Assembly: GCA_010093705.1 (NCBI GenBank)
Contig: MU006097.1
Coordinates: forward strand, 1-64,000
Direction of reading: 5' to 3'
DNA: 64,000 bases
Origin: Patellaria atrata CBS 101060
Taxonomy: Eukaryota > Ascomycota > Dothideomycetes > Patellariales > Patellariaceae
Shown here: piece after piece, positions 33,944 to 45,843 of the stretch
Layout of the letters: every line of letters starts with the position of its first letter
How positions within the stretch are numbered: position 1 is the stretch's first letter
Notes under the pieces: model-generated
What the model saw: only the letters and a program-made list of their open reading frames with translations
The model's database searches: none
What the model was told of the DNA's origin: nothing
Program-made: the position numbers and the translations under genes

Positions 33944-34242
33944 GGGATGGGTAGAGAAACTGGTGAAGGGGAGTTTGTATATATCTTTTCTTTGGAATCG
34001 GAAGGGGGCGTTTTTTATCTGATTTGTTTGATGTGATGGTATTTTCGTATCTCTGTTCTATCAGCGCGACTTCTACGCTTCGTTACGCTATGAGTACATC
34101 CCGTGTGCTCGTCTCCATGACGAGTTAGGATGGAAATGTAAGATTGTGCTCCCTCTCCCGTCGATAATACTTACTGCTTACTTATCCCGCGATCAGGACC
34201 GAAACTGAAGATCGCATATTTCTCCACAAGGGCATCTCCACC

Positions 34243-35367
34243 TCACTCCGAATTCCCAGGCCTCCAACTCCTCCCTTGCGCCCCAGAGCCCCTATCACCG
34301 CGCTTGTCGGCACCCGCGCCAAACCTCGCAGAACCCCACTCTCTAACCCCATCATCCTCCGCACTCCCACCACTTCTTTGCCTAACACCACGATCCCTCT
34401 CCCTATATCCCTTCCCAGGTACAATTTTCAACTCACCATTCTCCCTCTTCGCCCCCTCGTCCTCTTCAAACCGCACCACAGCCCACTCGTACCCCAAGCT
34501 CTCGTTCCACAAGACCGGGTTGCGCTTCTTGCCCTGCCACTTCTGCTCTAGCATGTCGATCAAGCGCTGCGAGTGTGGAGCGAGACGCTCGAGATCCTTG
34601 ATCTTGAACCAGCCGACGAAGCTGTAGCGGTTGTCTGTCATCCTGGCTTTTTGCTCGAAGACTGCGATACCGGTTGGTAAAGGGGCTGATGGAATGGATG
34701 GATTTGGGTTGAGCGGTTCTTTGGGCGCCTTCTCGGAGATGGGGGAGTCCTTGATGGATTCCCCTGGATTAAGAGACGGGTTGGTGTTCTCAATGTGGGA
34801 AAAGTGTGAGTCCTTTTGCTCAACCGATGACTTAATTGATGGCTCAACTGACGTCTCAGCTGCTGGATAGTGTTTCTCTTCTCTGGATTCAAGGTTGAGG
34901 AAAGATATGCCGACTTCTGCAGATTCAACGGCACCATTGCTGGATGAAGTTGCAGCTGTATTGTCTGGAGTGGAAACTGCCCCTTTCGAAGCCTCCGCCA
35001 GATTGGGATCATCTGGTAGGAGTTCGAGATGAGACTTGACAAAGATTATCCTGTCGTTATCCCAACGTGGATGCGCTTCTGGGAACAAGAGGACATAATC
35101 TAGCTTGTCTGGGCTTTTGGCAGAGTTGTTCAATGTCGCCCTTTGATAGAAGGACATGGCTGGAGTGTGGTTCTCATCGTTCCCGTCCAAGGGCCAGAAG
35201 TGTTCATGGATGTCGTCATAATGAATTCGATTCTCGCGATTAGATTCCCTTTGCGTTTGGGAGGAGAGAGATTCTAGGGTTCTTGGAATGGTTGGAGTAG
35301 ATGCGCTATTAGTAGAACTGTTTCCTATACCTTGATTGCGTAGCGCAGGTGGAATATAGCGCAACAT
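34243..35367 (-). CDS. uncharacterised fungal protein, 374 aa
   Basis: Single open frame from MLRYIPPALRNQGIGN (ATG at 35367). The N-terminal region has a conserved-looking block, DIHEHFWPLD and LLFPEAHPRWDNDRIIFVKS, then a long Ser/Pro/Glu-rich linker and a compact segment, NRYSFVGWFKIKDLERLAPH followed by LIDMLEQKWQGKKRNPVLW and GYEWAVVRFEEDE. The tail is Arg/Gly-rich and low complexity. I know no function for this family. It reads toward the ABM-like gene and away from cullin-4. Confidence 0.65.
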   Translation of the reverse strand: MLRYIPPALRNQGIGNSSTNSASTPTIPRTLESLSSQTQRESNRENRIHYDDIHEHFWPLDGNDENHTPAMSFYQRATLNNSAKSPDKLDYVLLFPEAHPRWDNDRIIFVKSHLELLPDDPNLAEASKGAVSTPDNTAATSSSNGAVESAEVGISFLNLESREEKHYPAAETSVEPSIKSSVEQKDSHFSHIENTNPSLNPGESIKDSPISEKAPKEPLNPNPSIPSAPLPTGIAVFEQKARMTDNRYSFVGWFKIKDLERLAPHSQRLIDMLEQKWQGKKRNPVLWNESLGYEWAVVRFEEDEGAKRENGELKIVPGKGYRERDRGVRQRSGGSAEDDGVREWGSARFGAGADKRGDRGSGAQGRSWRPGNSE

Positions 35368-35789
35368 ATTATGTTGGATCAATGGAAGCGAAATAAAATA
35401 AAGAACAGGAGAACTGATCGATTATTATAACGCAAGGATGTTGTTTTTGAGAAATGTAGAAGTTTGTTTGTTTTGTTAGACGTGTAGAGGTTGGTAAGGT
35501 AAACGTGCGTGGATGAGCAGCTTCTCAGGTTTGAGCTTGCCTTCCTTCCCGACCAATCCAATGACACTCACGTGATTGGAAGGTTCAATACCGTACTGAG
35601 TTGAACGAGTACCTTATGAATACCGTCGTTTTGTTGAAGTGACGTTCTCCTGAGCTGATTTGGTACATTTATGCTCTACATAGCCCGAGAGTCTTCTATC
35701 ACTTAATATAATCCGTCATTGCCGTAATAATAAATCGCAGAGTACTGACCGCATATCCTAATCGCTACTTCATCTACTGACCTAGGCGC
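35368..35789. other. intergenic region, cullin-4 3' flank
   Basis: 422 bp; includes the upstream region of the uncharacterised 374-aa gene. No extra feature seen. Confidence 0.5.
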
Positions 35790-38643
35790 CTATGCAATGT
35801 AACTATACATGCCGCCCTCTTCTCTTTCCATATACTCCTTCTCAATCAAACGATCTATATTTTTCTTGATGCCGCTCACGTCCAAAACACCTCGGCTCTT
35901 CGTTGCGCTGATCACCTCTGCTACAAGCTCACTATGTCCGATCGTCTTCCTACTCTTCATTATTCTCACAATGGCCGCTTGGGTTTCGAAATTCCTATCT
36001 GCAGCCACCCGCTCGTGCGTCTCTTTGTTCTCTATAGCCGTTTCCTTAAGCTGCACTTGGTTGATCTTAATGCGCATTTTGGGATCGGAGAAGGCATGAT
36101 TTAGGGTAAAGGTGTCGGTCTCGTTGATATCACGGCTTTTGGGATGTTTGGTTAACGGACGTACCCGTGCACATGCTAGGGATTGCAGGGTACGACTGAG
36201 TTCGGCTGGGGCTATCAGATTGGTTAGTACACTTGAGAAGGCCCAATGCCAAGCAATACAGATATAGAAGATGATCAGGAGAAAGCTTACGCAGTCCTGT
36301 TTCCGCCTTTAGATACTCCCAACTCAAATGTTCATCTTTGCCCTTCTCATTGAACAGTAACATAACTACAGCCTGGAAGCTGCTGACCACGAGCTCTTTA
36401 TTTCCTTTAGGAAAGCGCGCCTTCAATTGACAGTGAGCGAGAGCATGTTTCCAGTCTAACTTCCTACCACTGTGTTTGCTCTTGTAGTGTCTTTCAAATT
36501 TCTCAATTGCAGCCCTGATATCCAGCGGAATCGCTACTGGTACATCAGGATAGGTGGGCCACGCTGAAGCCGATAATATATTGACACTGAGATCAATTGC
36601 CGGCTTCTCGCCCCGTTCTTCCATTATTGCTTTGTAGCTGGTCATTTCTTCACGAGCAAGCTCAACGTCTTTGAACATTTGCTCCAAATTCTGCGTGAAG
36701 CCAGCTCCGCATTCTGTCTTTAGGCGCGCAAGCATGCTACGTTCGGCATCCGCACTCGCACTACGCCCCATCAAGAGGCGGCGTGCGAGGTCTTTCTTAT
36801 AGAATGCCTCAAACACTGCCTTACCATGGACAAATCGGAAGAGATCAAGAACCTGATCCAGTTGGTTATTGACCTCTGTATCTTCATCAAAGGCAATATC
36901 TTCATTCTCATCGTCTTCAGCCGTTTGCTTTTGTCTTGCATTCGTTGTGAGTTCATTTGGAATTGCTTTAGCACCGCCGCGAAGCAAGAGGTCTACGTAT
37001 TTGGCGATCATTTCTCCCGGTTTTGAGTTATCTGTATTCCAAGTCTTGCTGGTTTTCCTCGTCTTATTAATGAATGTCTCGAACGCTTGCCGCAAGCCTA
37101 AGCCGAGGTCACTGTTCTTATGGAATGAGACTCTCCATATAGTATCTAGTCGCTTCTTAAGACTCAATAGGCGTATAACCATTTGATCTTGCTCTTTCTC
37201 GTCGAATACAATACTAGTACCTGTATCCTCTATCCATCTTTCAAACGGTGGCTGTAGCTTACCACCAAGATTCTTCCGTTCTAAAAGACTATAAAGCTGC
37301 TCTAGGTCGCCCACTGAGTTGTCATCGAGGAGATCAGCTACACTATCTTGGTTGGTCAAAATGGACTCTTGTCGCTGAATCAGGTGATCCTCTAATAATA
37401 TTAGAAGATCCCTTCGTGTCGATGAGTCTAGGTTGAAAAGGTCACAACGTCCCATTTCTCGGTCCATTAGTTGGAGGCATGAATGGACATACTCCGCTAG
37501 CCCTTTCTCGGAACTAGCTTCTTTGGCCCAGTCAACAACATAAGTCTGAGAAAGGTGAAGTAAACGCGGCTCGAAGACGCTGGTATATACCGACAGATCG
37601 TGCATCATACGGATCGCCTCCCTAAATGTTGACTGGTCGAAGTCTTCACCCCTGCGATCTCCTGAAACCATATCGCATGTACCATCAACGATTTTTGGTT
37701 TCAACTGAGGATCTTCGAAAATTGTTGTGCGGAAGAGTTGAATCGCATTTTCTTTAAGTGACGGCTTAGACTGTTGTAGGAGATAGGATCGATCAAGATA
37801 GTAAAACAACCACTGGATAACAACCTATGGAATGATGTTAGCTTCTTAAAACTTCTTTAAAACCGTGCGAAGGGACCCTACCAATTGCTTATTCCATGTA
37901 GACCACGTTCCAAGAACCGCTCGAAGCAAGTCGATATTCCTCGCACCCTGCCTTGATATTAAGGGTACCTTCAAATTATTCGAAATGTATGCCGTGATCT
38001 TCTCTTGATACCGTGCCCAGAGATCCCCGGCAAGATTTTGCTTACAGACATTCTCAACCCTCTTATAAAGCTCTTCGATAGAAAAGCTGAGCTTTTCACT
38101 GCTTTCGAACACTTCTGTCACTGCAGCATCTAGTTTTACCCATGTTTGGTTGAGATATTCCGTTGAGTTCATTTTTGATGTCGTCTTTAGATTCTTGATT
38201 ACCAGCTTCTTTGCGGTATTGTGGGGGGTGAAGTTCGCTCGATCAGTTCTTACTCCATTGGGTGGTCGTCGGTGAGTTGGGCTTGGTGAGGTGGTAAGAT
38301 CGACGACATCTCTCTTGGACGGCTGATTCTGTGCAAAGGTGTACATCTTCTCGGTGGGAAGAGGGCGAGCTCCAATAACTGGTCCACTAGATGAGACACT
38401 CTCCGTAGAGGGGGAGAGTTTTAGCTTCTTGCTACTTGGAGAGAGTGGCGGTCCGCCCTTGTCTCGTGAACCAGGCTTCTGTTGCGATGAAGAGAAGACG
38501 TCTGATATTGTCTGCTGCTTTGGATTGATACCTGTATCACTCGAAGCGGGAAAGTGCTTAGCTGAGTGCTTGCGCTTTCTTTCCGTGGAGAGCTTCTCGC
38601 CTCGTTTGCTGGTCGGACCGGAAGAGGCTCGCGAGTGCTGCAT
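35790..38643 (-). CDS. CUL4: cullin-4, scaffold of CRL4 ubiquitin ligase
   Basis: Exons 38643-37882, 37824-36291 and 36211-35790 (introns 57 and 79 bp) give 905 aa. The first 140 residues are disordered, with a near-PIP motif QQTISDVF (43-50). Cullin repeats follow, then the cullin homology domain (DLFRFVHGKAVFEAFYKKDL, ARRLLMGRSASADAERSML, LKTECGAGFTQNLEQMFKD). The third exon holds LSRTLQSLACARVRPL, NQVQLKETAIENKE and the neddylation region IVRIMKSRKTIGHSELV with acceptor Lys851. The end is IEKEYMEREEGGMYSYIA. Family role: nuclear CRL4 complexes with DDB1, acting in DNA replication licensing, repair and, in fungi, heterochromatin and DNA methylation control. Confidence 0.95.
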
Positions 38644-39595
38644 CGAACGGGGTGAAGTCCTCCTGGAGACACGACCAGACTGTTGGAAGTGTTAGGGGTT
38701 ATAGAAAAATAGTGGAATGGTATATCATACCTAATTTCTTGATTAGATACCGTGAATACTATAGGTGTATCATTACGTGATGTACGGAGGTACAGTACTT
38801 ACTCTAAATGTTGAAGTACGGTCATGACGCTAAGTAAGAGCTGCCGCCAAGAAACGGGAATATCGGGATTAAGATCTATAGACGTTAAGACATTTCCCGA
38901 TAAACTGTCAAGTTCACAGATTTATATTAAGTATGAGATCAAATACCGCAGAGATCACTTTTCACGCAGAAGTCTATTTAACGCAAGCTTTGGGCAAGTA
39001 ACTAGATTGATTCTATCCTACTTGACATTCTATTAACATTTGAACTACTGCCAAGCCAAAAGAAAGACCCTACACGCAATTCGAAACTCAAAAGTGAAGG
39101 CAGCGCCGGGGATATGATGCCGAGGTGGATTACTTATTGTTGGAGAATACATGATGGTGAATCTTGAATGTTCGTGGACGGTCATGACAAAGGGGTGAAC
39201 TCGCTCGATAGGTGGGAAATAGGGGTCAAGATGATGTTTGATATGCGGATGAAAGGGGAGCGGGTGCTTGGGAGAGAGTTGAGAAGTGGGATACAGGGTG
39301 GGGCTCCTGATTTGGGTGTAAGAGTACAGAGAATGTTGAAGGATTCCATTGTGCTCTGAAATTCCCAAAGAATGTCTCCCGTACAATGCCGAGTTGAAAG
39401 CATCCAGATTTGAGACTCCTGGGTACCTGAAATGACAAACACGCATAGAGACGAGACCAACTCCGGGTGATCGCTGAGTCAAACGAGTAGATACCGTGAT
39501 ATGGTGTGCTCGGTGTCGTGCTGGAAAAGCTAACCACAGTTTCGGCGTTAAAGAGATACGCAGTGCAGCTGGGAAATGCTGGAATATCCTTGGGT
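38644..39595. other. cullin-4 promoter and importin-alpha 3' flank
   Basis: 950 bp. A minus ORF of 145 codons at 39045-39482 lies in the importin-alpha 3' region and has no family; treated as chance. A GTACAGTA octamer is at 38790. Confidence 0.5.
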
Positions 39596-41516
39596 TTACA
39601 TATCCATGGTATCACCACCATTTGCAAAGTTGAATTGTTGTTGCTGTTGAGCAGCACCGAAACCAAAATGACCATCTTGGCCTTGCTGAGGGGCTAGGTC
39701 GCCTTCACCACCAGCATCCTCTTCGTCTGAGAAGTATTTCTCAATGATGTTGTACGCCTTCATGTAAATCTCCTCGTTGGCGTTATTTTGACAGTCGTGA
39801 ATCTTCTCCATCCCACCCACTTCTTCAATGAAGAGAGCAAATCGATTGATCTGCTCACCAGCTTGCTCGGCAGCTTCTTTATCCATCTCACCAACTTTAA
39901 GAACATTCTCTAGCCCATCTAGTGCAACTTGGATAATCTTATTATCGGGACATGCGAGAAGGTCACAGAGAGGCTTGATGCAGCCACATTGTACGAGATA
40001 TCGAATTTGCTCTGGTTTCTGCAGGCCTCCTGAAGTGGCGTTAGAGATGGCCCAACAAGCCTCCTTGCGAGTCTTGAAATCACCATTGGACAAAAGGTGA
40101 ATCAAAGGTGGAACGATGTTATTATCAATAACGGACTGGATCTGCGTGGAATTGCCTGCAGTGATATTAGAAATCGTCCAACATGCTTCCTTACGAATGC
40201 CATCCTTGGTGGAGCTAAGGAGCGAAAGTAGGGCCGGAAGAGCTCCGCAATTAATAATAACTTGAGTCTGGACATCGTCCCCAGTGACAATGTTCCCAAC
40301 TGATCGAAGAGCGGGTGTCTGCACAGATGTTGATGCATGCATCAATAGTTCTACGAGACGGCGCGGGATTCCAGCTTCAATCACTGCCTGGATCTTATCG
40401 TTGGACCCGTCCGAAAGATACGAGATAGCCCAACAGGCATCGATAAGAACCTCATCATCAAGCGAATAAACTAGTTTAGCTAGCACAGGTAAAGCAGGGG
40501 CAATCTGAACGATCTGAGTTAGCATTTAGAAAAAGGAAAGGGAGGAAGTATTACTTACAGTTTGCCAATCAGGTTGAGGGGTCTTCCCACGGCAAAAGTT
40601 ACTCAGTGTCCAGGTGGCATTTCTGAGCATGCTCAACTTGCGGCTATCGCCAAGAAGGTTGAGCAAAGGGCGCAGAGCACCAGCTTGGAGGACGAAGTCC
40701 CGACAAGTAGGGCTATCACCGGCAATGTTGCCGAGAGCCCAAACTGCTTGTTCTCTTACATCGGGTTCGTGGCTACTCAACAGTTCAACGAAAATAGGTA
40801 CGGCTCCAGCCTCAATGACCACCTGAGTTTGCTGTGCAGAGCCGGAAGCGATGTTTGTGAGCGCCCAAGCAGCTTCAAATTGAACCAAAGTATGGGGTGA
40901 GCGAAGGAACTCGACGAAACGGCTGACAACACCAGTCTCGATGACGCGTTCGATGGGAGGATTCCTTTCCTTAGATAATAACTTGCGAAATTTGGTTGTG
41001 GCTTGGATTTGTTCATCGATCTGATCCGAAAAGACACCTTTGACCATCTCAGGGAGCTGCTCATTGAGCTAATAGAGGTTAGCATTATACATAAATGTGA
41101 ATGTCGACTTTATCGAAAAAAAGGAACACTTCAGGAGGTTGATGAAGTACGGACAGTGAATAACTCGACAGGTAACGGAGATGTGATGAGTGTAATAGTC
41201 GGTCTAGAAAATTATGTACGCTAGAGAGATATCGAACAGGATTGAGAAGCAAAGAGGAAGTAGAGAGGATAATATAACGTACCTGGGATTCCAAATTTCC
41301 GCTTTCATCGTCGCTGTCTGGAGCAGCACCGAGAGAAGCCCCGGGAGCGTTGTCGCCTCGAGTAACAATGCCTCGTCGTTTAGCTAGGTTTTCTTCTCTC
41401 TTTGCCTTACGGATCTCGACTTGCTGTTCTTCGCGACGCCTCCTCAACTCATCCTGTTTGAAGGCACCCTTGGCTTTGAAGGTACGACGATGTTCGGGAA
41501 TGTACCGGTCGGCCAT
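39596..41516 (-). CDS. SRP1: importin subunit alpha
   Basis: Adaptor that binds nuclear localisation signals and imports cargo with importin beta. Exons 41516-41283, 41068-40559 and 40504-39596 (introns 214 and 54 bp) give 550 aa. The N-terminal importin-beta-binding domain is rich in Arg/Lys ([20 protein letters not shown]). About ten ARM repeats follow with the NLS-binding W-x-x-x-N pattern ([66 protein letters not shown]). The C-terminus has an acidic [10 protein letters not shown] stretch and a Gln/Gly tail ([14 protein letters not shown]). The first ATG fits the family start [17 protein letters not shown]. Confidence 0.97.
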
Positions 41517-42142
41517 ATTGCTAGGGATGTGATATGAGGAAATGTGGTGTTATTCTTGATCGCTTTGGCAGTTATCGTACTGCGAGGCTTTTTGTTTTCT
41601 AGCAGCACTTTCTCAGTAGAAACATCAGTGGTGGGTTTGTAGTTGTGGGGTGGGTGAGAAAGATTGACCTGGGCGTTTCTGGGTGGAGGGTGGTTCTAGC
41701 GCCAGTTGCCTAAACCTAATTAAGCGAGCCGCATTCAGAGCTTGTACTTTGGTAGGTAAGTAACGACCCCTTGGATCAACCTAAGTACCCTTCAGGTTTG
41801 ATATTTACTGTCAAATATGAAGACGGAACATTTTGCCCTGCAATTCTTAGAAGTAGAATATTCCTAGGCATCAGAACACCTAATTAAACAAAAACCTCTT
41901 GCATTGATGAGTTAATGAGCACGTCAGTAAAGTCCTGGTCTTATCGCATCATTCTTAACATATATTGACCACAGCTTGGTAGAACGCCTAAGTAGTGATC
42001 ATGTGCTGTAGAAGGGAGAATTGAAGCTGCTTCTAATCTTAATTCTTCGTCGCTTGCTCGAGGTACTGTGCTTATACGGTGACATAACATCAACGCAGAG
42101 CAATTACCTAGCATCGTGCGTGCAAACCGACGCGTCTCCACG
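41517..42142. promoter_or_regulatory. divergent promoter region importin-alpha/POT1
   Basis: 626 bp between two start codons reading apart. AT-rich stretch with no gene; no motif assigned. Confidence 0.45.
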
Positions 42143-44198
42143 ATGTCTGCGCGTGGAAAACTCCCCGATGGCTATATCGACATTGAGAAGGCTGTTGAAC
42201 TTTGCGGTAGCAGCACCGCGGCGAATATAACTGGCGTTGTAACGGACACCTTAGAACCCAAAATGAGCAAGGGAACAGGTAGTATTGAACCTTCTTGTGT
42301 TTACTCCACGCTAATCAAGGACATATAGACCATATGAGTACACTCAAGATACAAGATATGTCTAGCATTCAGCCGAACGCGAAGCATTCATGGCTGAGAG
42401 TAAGAATCTTCAATCGATATGTGGAGAAACTTCCGCGTCCGTCTGTAGGGGATGTCATACTACTAAGGAATTTCAAGGTTCGTATTCTCCCACACAATTC
42501 TCAATGCTAAAGCATAACTCCCGTTAGTTCACCTTCTGGGCTGGTGATCCCTTGGCTTACAGCTCTAACTGGTCCCAATGGCTCGTCTATGCGGCTGCAA
42601 AAATCCCATCTACAGGTTTTCAGGAACCCTTTGCCCTAGGAAGGGAACTCCCAAGCACGAATAAATCATCTGATGCTAGAGCTGCGAATCCGGCTGAGGC
42701 GATGTATATAATATATTTGCACGAGAACGCCCCAGTTGTCAGTAACCTACCTATTCCACCCAGGAGTATTCAGGCACAATCCAATCCCCATGTCGTCAGT
42801 GCTAGGGATAGATTTTCCCTCATTTCTGATGTCGAAATTGACAGGTTCTACGATCTGGTTGGAGAGGTGGTTAAGACATATCCTGACCGTGGCACTCTCG
42901 ATCTCTACATCACAGATTATACGTCGAATAGCCTCCTCTACGAATACGTAACTCCCGAGGAAGAAGAAGAGCTTGATTCATATGGTGGAAACGGCGATAG
43001 TTGGCGCCATTCAACAACCAATCGTCCACATAAATGGGAAGGTCCATATGGTAAACTAACCTTAGTGGTACGGCTATGGCAACCTCATGCAGAGTTTGCC
43101 GATGAGAAAGTCCGACCGGGAGATTTTGTCTTCCTGAGGAATGTTCGTATCAAACTCAGCAACATGGGGAAACTCGAGGGTCAGCTGAACCAAGATAAAC
43201 AGTATCCAAATAAAATAGATATCAAGCGCTTTAATGACCAACGCGAAGAGCGCGTGCAGGACGTGCTAACCCGCAAAGAGAAGTATTTCGATCACATAAA
43301 GAAGCTTGAATCCAAGGCATCAAAAGGGCCTAGGAAACAGAGGAAGAAGAAAGCAAAGAAAGGGATAGAACAGGCTCGAAATCGGGAAGAAAGTGAGCAG
43401 ACGGCAAATGCGCTAAATGCTCCTGAGCCCATAGACACAGTAATGGTGGATTCGCATAGGCCCAATCAGCATGGTATGTTTATTACAAACATTGCAGCTT
43501 TCTGAAGCTAATCGTCGGCAGTCGAATGTGCCCACAAGGACATTCGGTTAACTCCACTCTCAAATATCTTAAATAGCCTCCAGTTACGTGGGAAGCTAGA
43601 TGATGGTACGGCAGTGGAGTTCCCATTTCTAAACTTGAGGTACAGAGCTCGCGTACGCGTTGTAGATTTCTATCCATCGAAGTTAGAGGACTTCGCTCTT
43701 CCCCTAGATGACAAATCCTATAACAACCAAGAATCAGATCAAAGTGAATCGGAAGTGTGGCATAATAGTAGTCCACATAAGAGATGGGAATGGGCGTTCT
43801 ATCTTCTTGTTGAGGACGCCGTACGAACTTCCCCTAAAGAAACTCCCACTAGGATGAAATTGCTCGTCAATAACGATAGTGCACAGTATCTTCTAAAGCT
43901 GGATGCAACTGAGTAAGTCTACTCCCTTCGAAGCCAATATAATGAAGCTAATGAAGCATCCAGTTTACGTCAAGACAAGCAAAGACTCAAGCAACTAGAA
44001 GAAAAGCTTTTCATCCTCTGGGGTGATCTCCAGGAGCGCAAGTCGAAAGGTGAAGACATAAGCCCAGCACATAACAACGCTTTCGAGTGTTGTATTCGGG
44101 AATATGGCGTTCCTGTGCAGAACCCCCGGGCAAAAGACAACTTCAGTGCTCGTTGGACCAGGATGCACGGGATGTTCGAGACAACCATTCGTGGCTGA
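42143..44198 (+). CDS. POT1: POT1, telomere single-strand binding protein
   Basis: Binds the G-rich telomeric overhang and controls telomerase access and end protection. Five exons: 42143-42278, 42329-42477, 42528-43473, 43522-43912 and 43964-44198; introns 48-51 bp; 618 aa. The first OB fold (Telo_bind) runs from PDGYIDIEKAVELCG through GVVTDTLEPKMSKGTD, TLKIQDMSS, WLRVRIFNRYVEKLPRPSVG and GDVILLRNF to FTFWAG. The second OB-like region includes LDLYITDYTSNSLLYEY, WEGPYGKLTLVVRLWQPHAE and RPGDFVFLRNVRIKLS. A Lys-rich linker (KGPRKQRKKKAKKG) and a C-terminal domain (VRVVDFYPSKLEDFALP, WEWAFYLLVEDA, LLVNNDSAQYLL) follow. The Met at 42143 is chosen because it gives the family start before PDGYIDIEKA. 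Confidence 0.92.
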
Positions 44199-44892
44199 GA
44201 CTATCTTTCTGCTATGCGTTTAATTGGGTTATTGGATTTTCTTAGGGGGCGTACTCAATTACTCAATGATACCCACTTCTCCAAGCGTAGATATGCTTTT
44301 ATCATGGGCTTGTAGATACATATGTAATACACGAAGGATGTTTGCAGCATGAGAGAAACATTGGTTCTCGGTATTCTGACAAAATTCCTCACTATGAGCG
44401 CGATGTAAACCTGGAAACACCCAGGAAGGAAAGTAATATGTTCAGTACAGTACAAAGGTGACATGCGCCCAGATGGTCTGCTTGAAATACCTTAGATCGA
44501 ATTACTCATTATAGCTCTATGTTGTTTGCACAATCCGCTCTATTCCAGATAGTTCAAGTCAGATATTTTCCAAAACCAACCGTACAGTAGGCCATGAGTA
44601 CACTGATACGGGTAGCAAATGATAGAGAAACTACGATATTCATACACGTTACCTAAATTATTCCTAAATGTACAGATGCCGTATATATGGAGCTTTTAGA
44701 TATAGTTTCTCGGAGCTTTTTCGTAACATCAATCTCCGCATTGGGAAGCGGCAATGACCTCCAACGTAGACCATCCTTAACTTTTACAACCTACGACAGC
44801 CAATCACGCTCCTAATACTCAGGATAACCCTTTACTCTCCTATCACGCCCGCCCCTCATATTTTCGTCTATATAAATGACGTATCTTGTAAC
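44199..44892. other. convergent intergenic region POT1/IRC22
   Basis: 694 bp without genes; two GTACAGTA octamers at 44445 and 44582. Confidence 0.5.
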
Positions 44893-45843
44893 CTACGCAG
44901 CTGGTCTAGCCTTTGTCTTCGGGGTACCGGTCCTCCCGCTACCCACCCTCCTTGCCTCAGGTCTTTGCAAGTGTGATGCGGGAATCCAGCTCTCATCATA
45001 AGCCTTAGCTCCGCTTGTCACAGCCGGGCCATCGGCACCCATAACGCTGACCTGGTCCGCAGGATCGACCTTCTTGGAACCACCGGAGCTGCGTTTGGCG
45101 CGCTCACCTCCTTTACCGCCACGTTTCTTTTGCGGGAAGAGGGTCGTGATCCAGGTGCTGTAGATGAAGTAGCAAGTACCGACAAAGGCGCCTGTGAGGA
45201 CCAGGTAGAGGAAGATACTTTGGGATTTTGTTAGCAGACGTTTGACAGGGAAGGGGAGTGGAAGGTGTACATTTGCGGATCGAAGAAACTAGTGGGTGCT
45301 TCGACGACACTGACAGTCTCGTTGAAGACAGATACTGTGTAGATACTATCCTTGGCTGCGAGTACAGCACCGAGGTTCAGTCGTAGGTCTTGAGGGTGCA
45401 TTTCGGTAGCGAAGCTATAGGTGATAGAATCGGACTCGCCAGCCGGGATCTCGACATCATAGGTGTGAGAGGAGAGATTGCGAACGATGACGTCCCGCTG
45501 AAGGTCATAGAGAGAGCCGCCGATGAGCTTGACGACAATGGGCACCGGCTCTTCGTTGTTGAAGCTCAAGACCGTCTGAGTCGGGTGTCCATTGATGAGT
45601 TTGATGCCGAAGATCTCGGCCTTGGGGAAGGCGGCCGAGATGGAGACCTTTAGGTTAGGTGACTGAGCTTCTGGATCCTCAATTGTGTCTGCAAACTCGT
45701 CCTTGGAGAATTCTAAGTATTCCGGATTGCATCATCCTCGGGAAGGGTATAGAGCTTACCTCAATCGATGCATCTGACGCTACAGCAGCATGGAATGTTT
45801 GGAAGGACAAAAGCGCCAGTGTTGCAAGCTTTAGGAGACCCAT
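44893..45843 (-). CDS. IRC22: IRC22 / TRAP-alpha-like ER membrane protein
   Basis: Exons 45843-45760, 45701-45271 and 45217-44893 give 279 aa. A signal peptide MGLLKLATLALLSFQTFHAA is followed by an acidic stretch, a beta-rich lumenal domain (VSISAAFPKAEIFGIKLING, VPIVVKLIGGSLYD, HTYDVEIPAGESDSITYSF, SVFNETVSVVEAP), one membrane span IIFLYLVLTGAFVGTCYFIY and a cytosolic basic tail with GAKAYDESWIPASH. The layout matches Irc22/TRAP-alpha, associated with the ER translocon. The first intron uses AAG as acceptor (CCAAG), since TAG 12 bases earlier is out of phase. The second has an AAAG acceptor as well. Confidence 0.85.

Noticed and set aside
39045-39482. 145-codon minus ORF downstream of importin-alpha
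   Set aside because: His/Pro/Ser-rich, no domain; lies in the expected 3' UTR.
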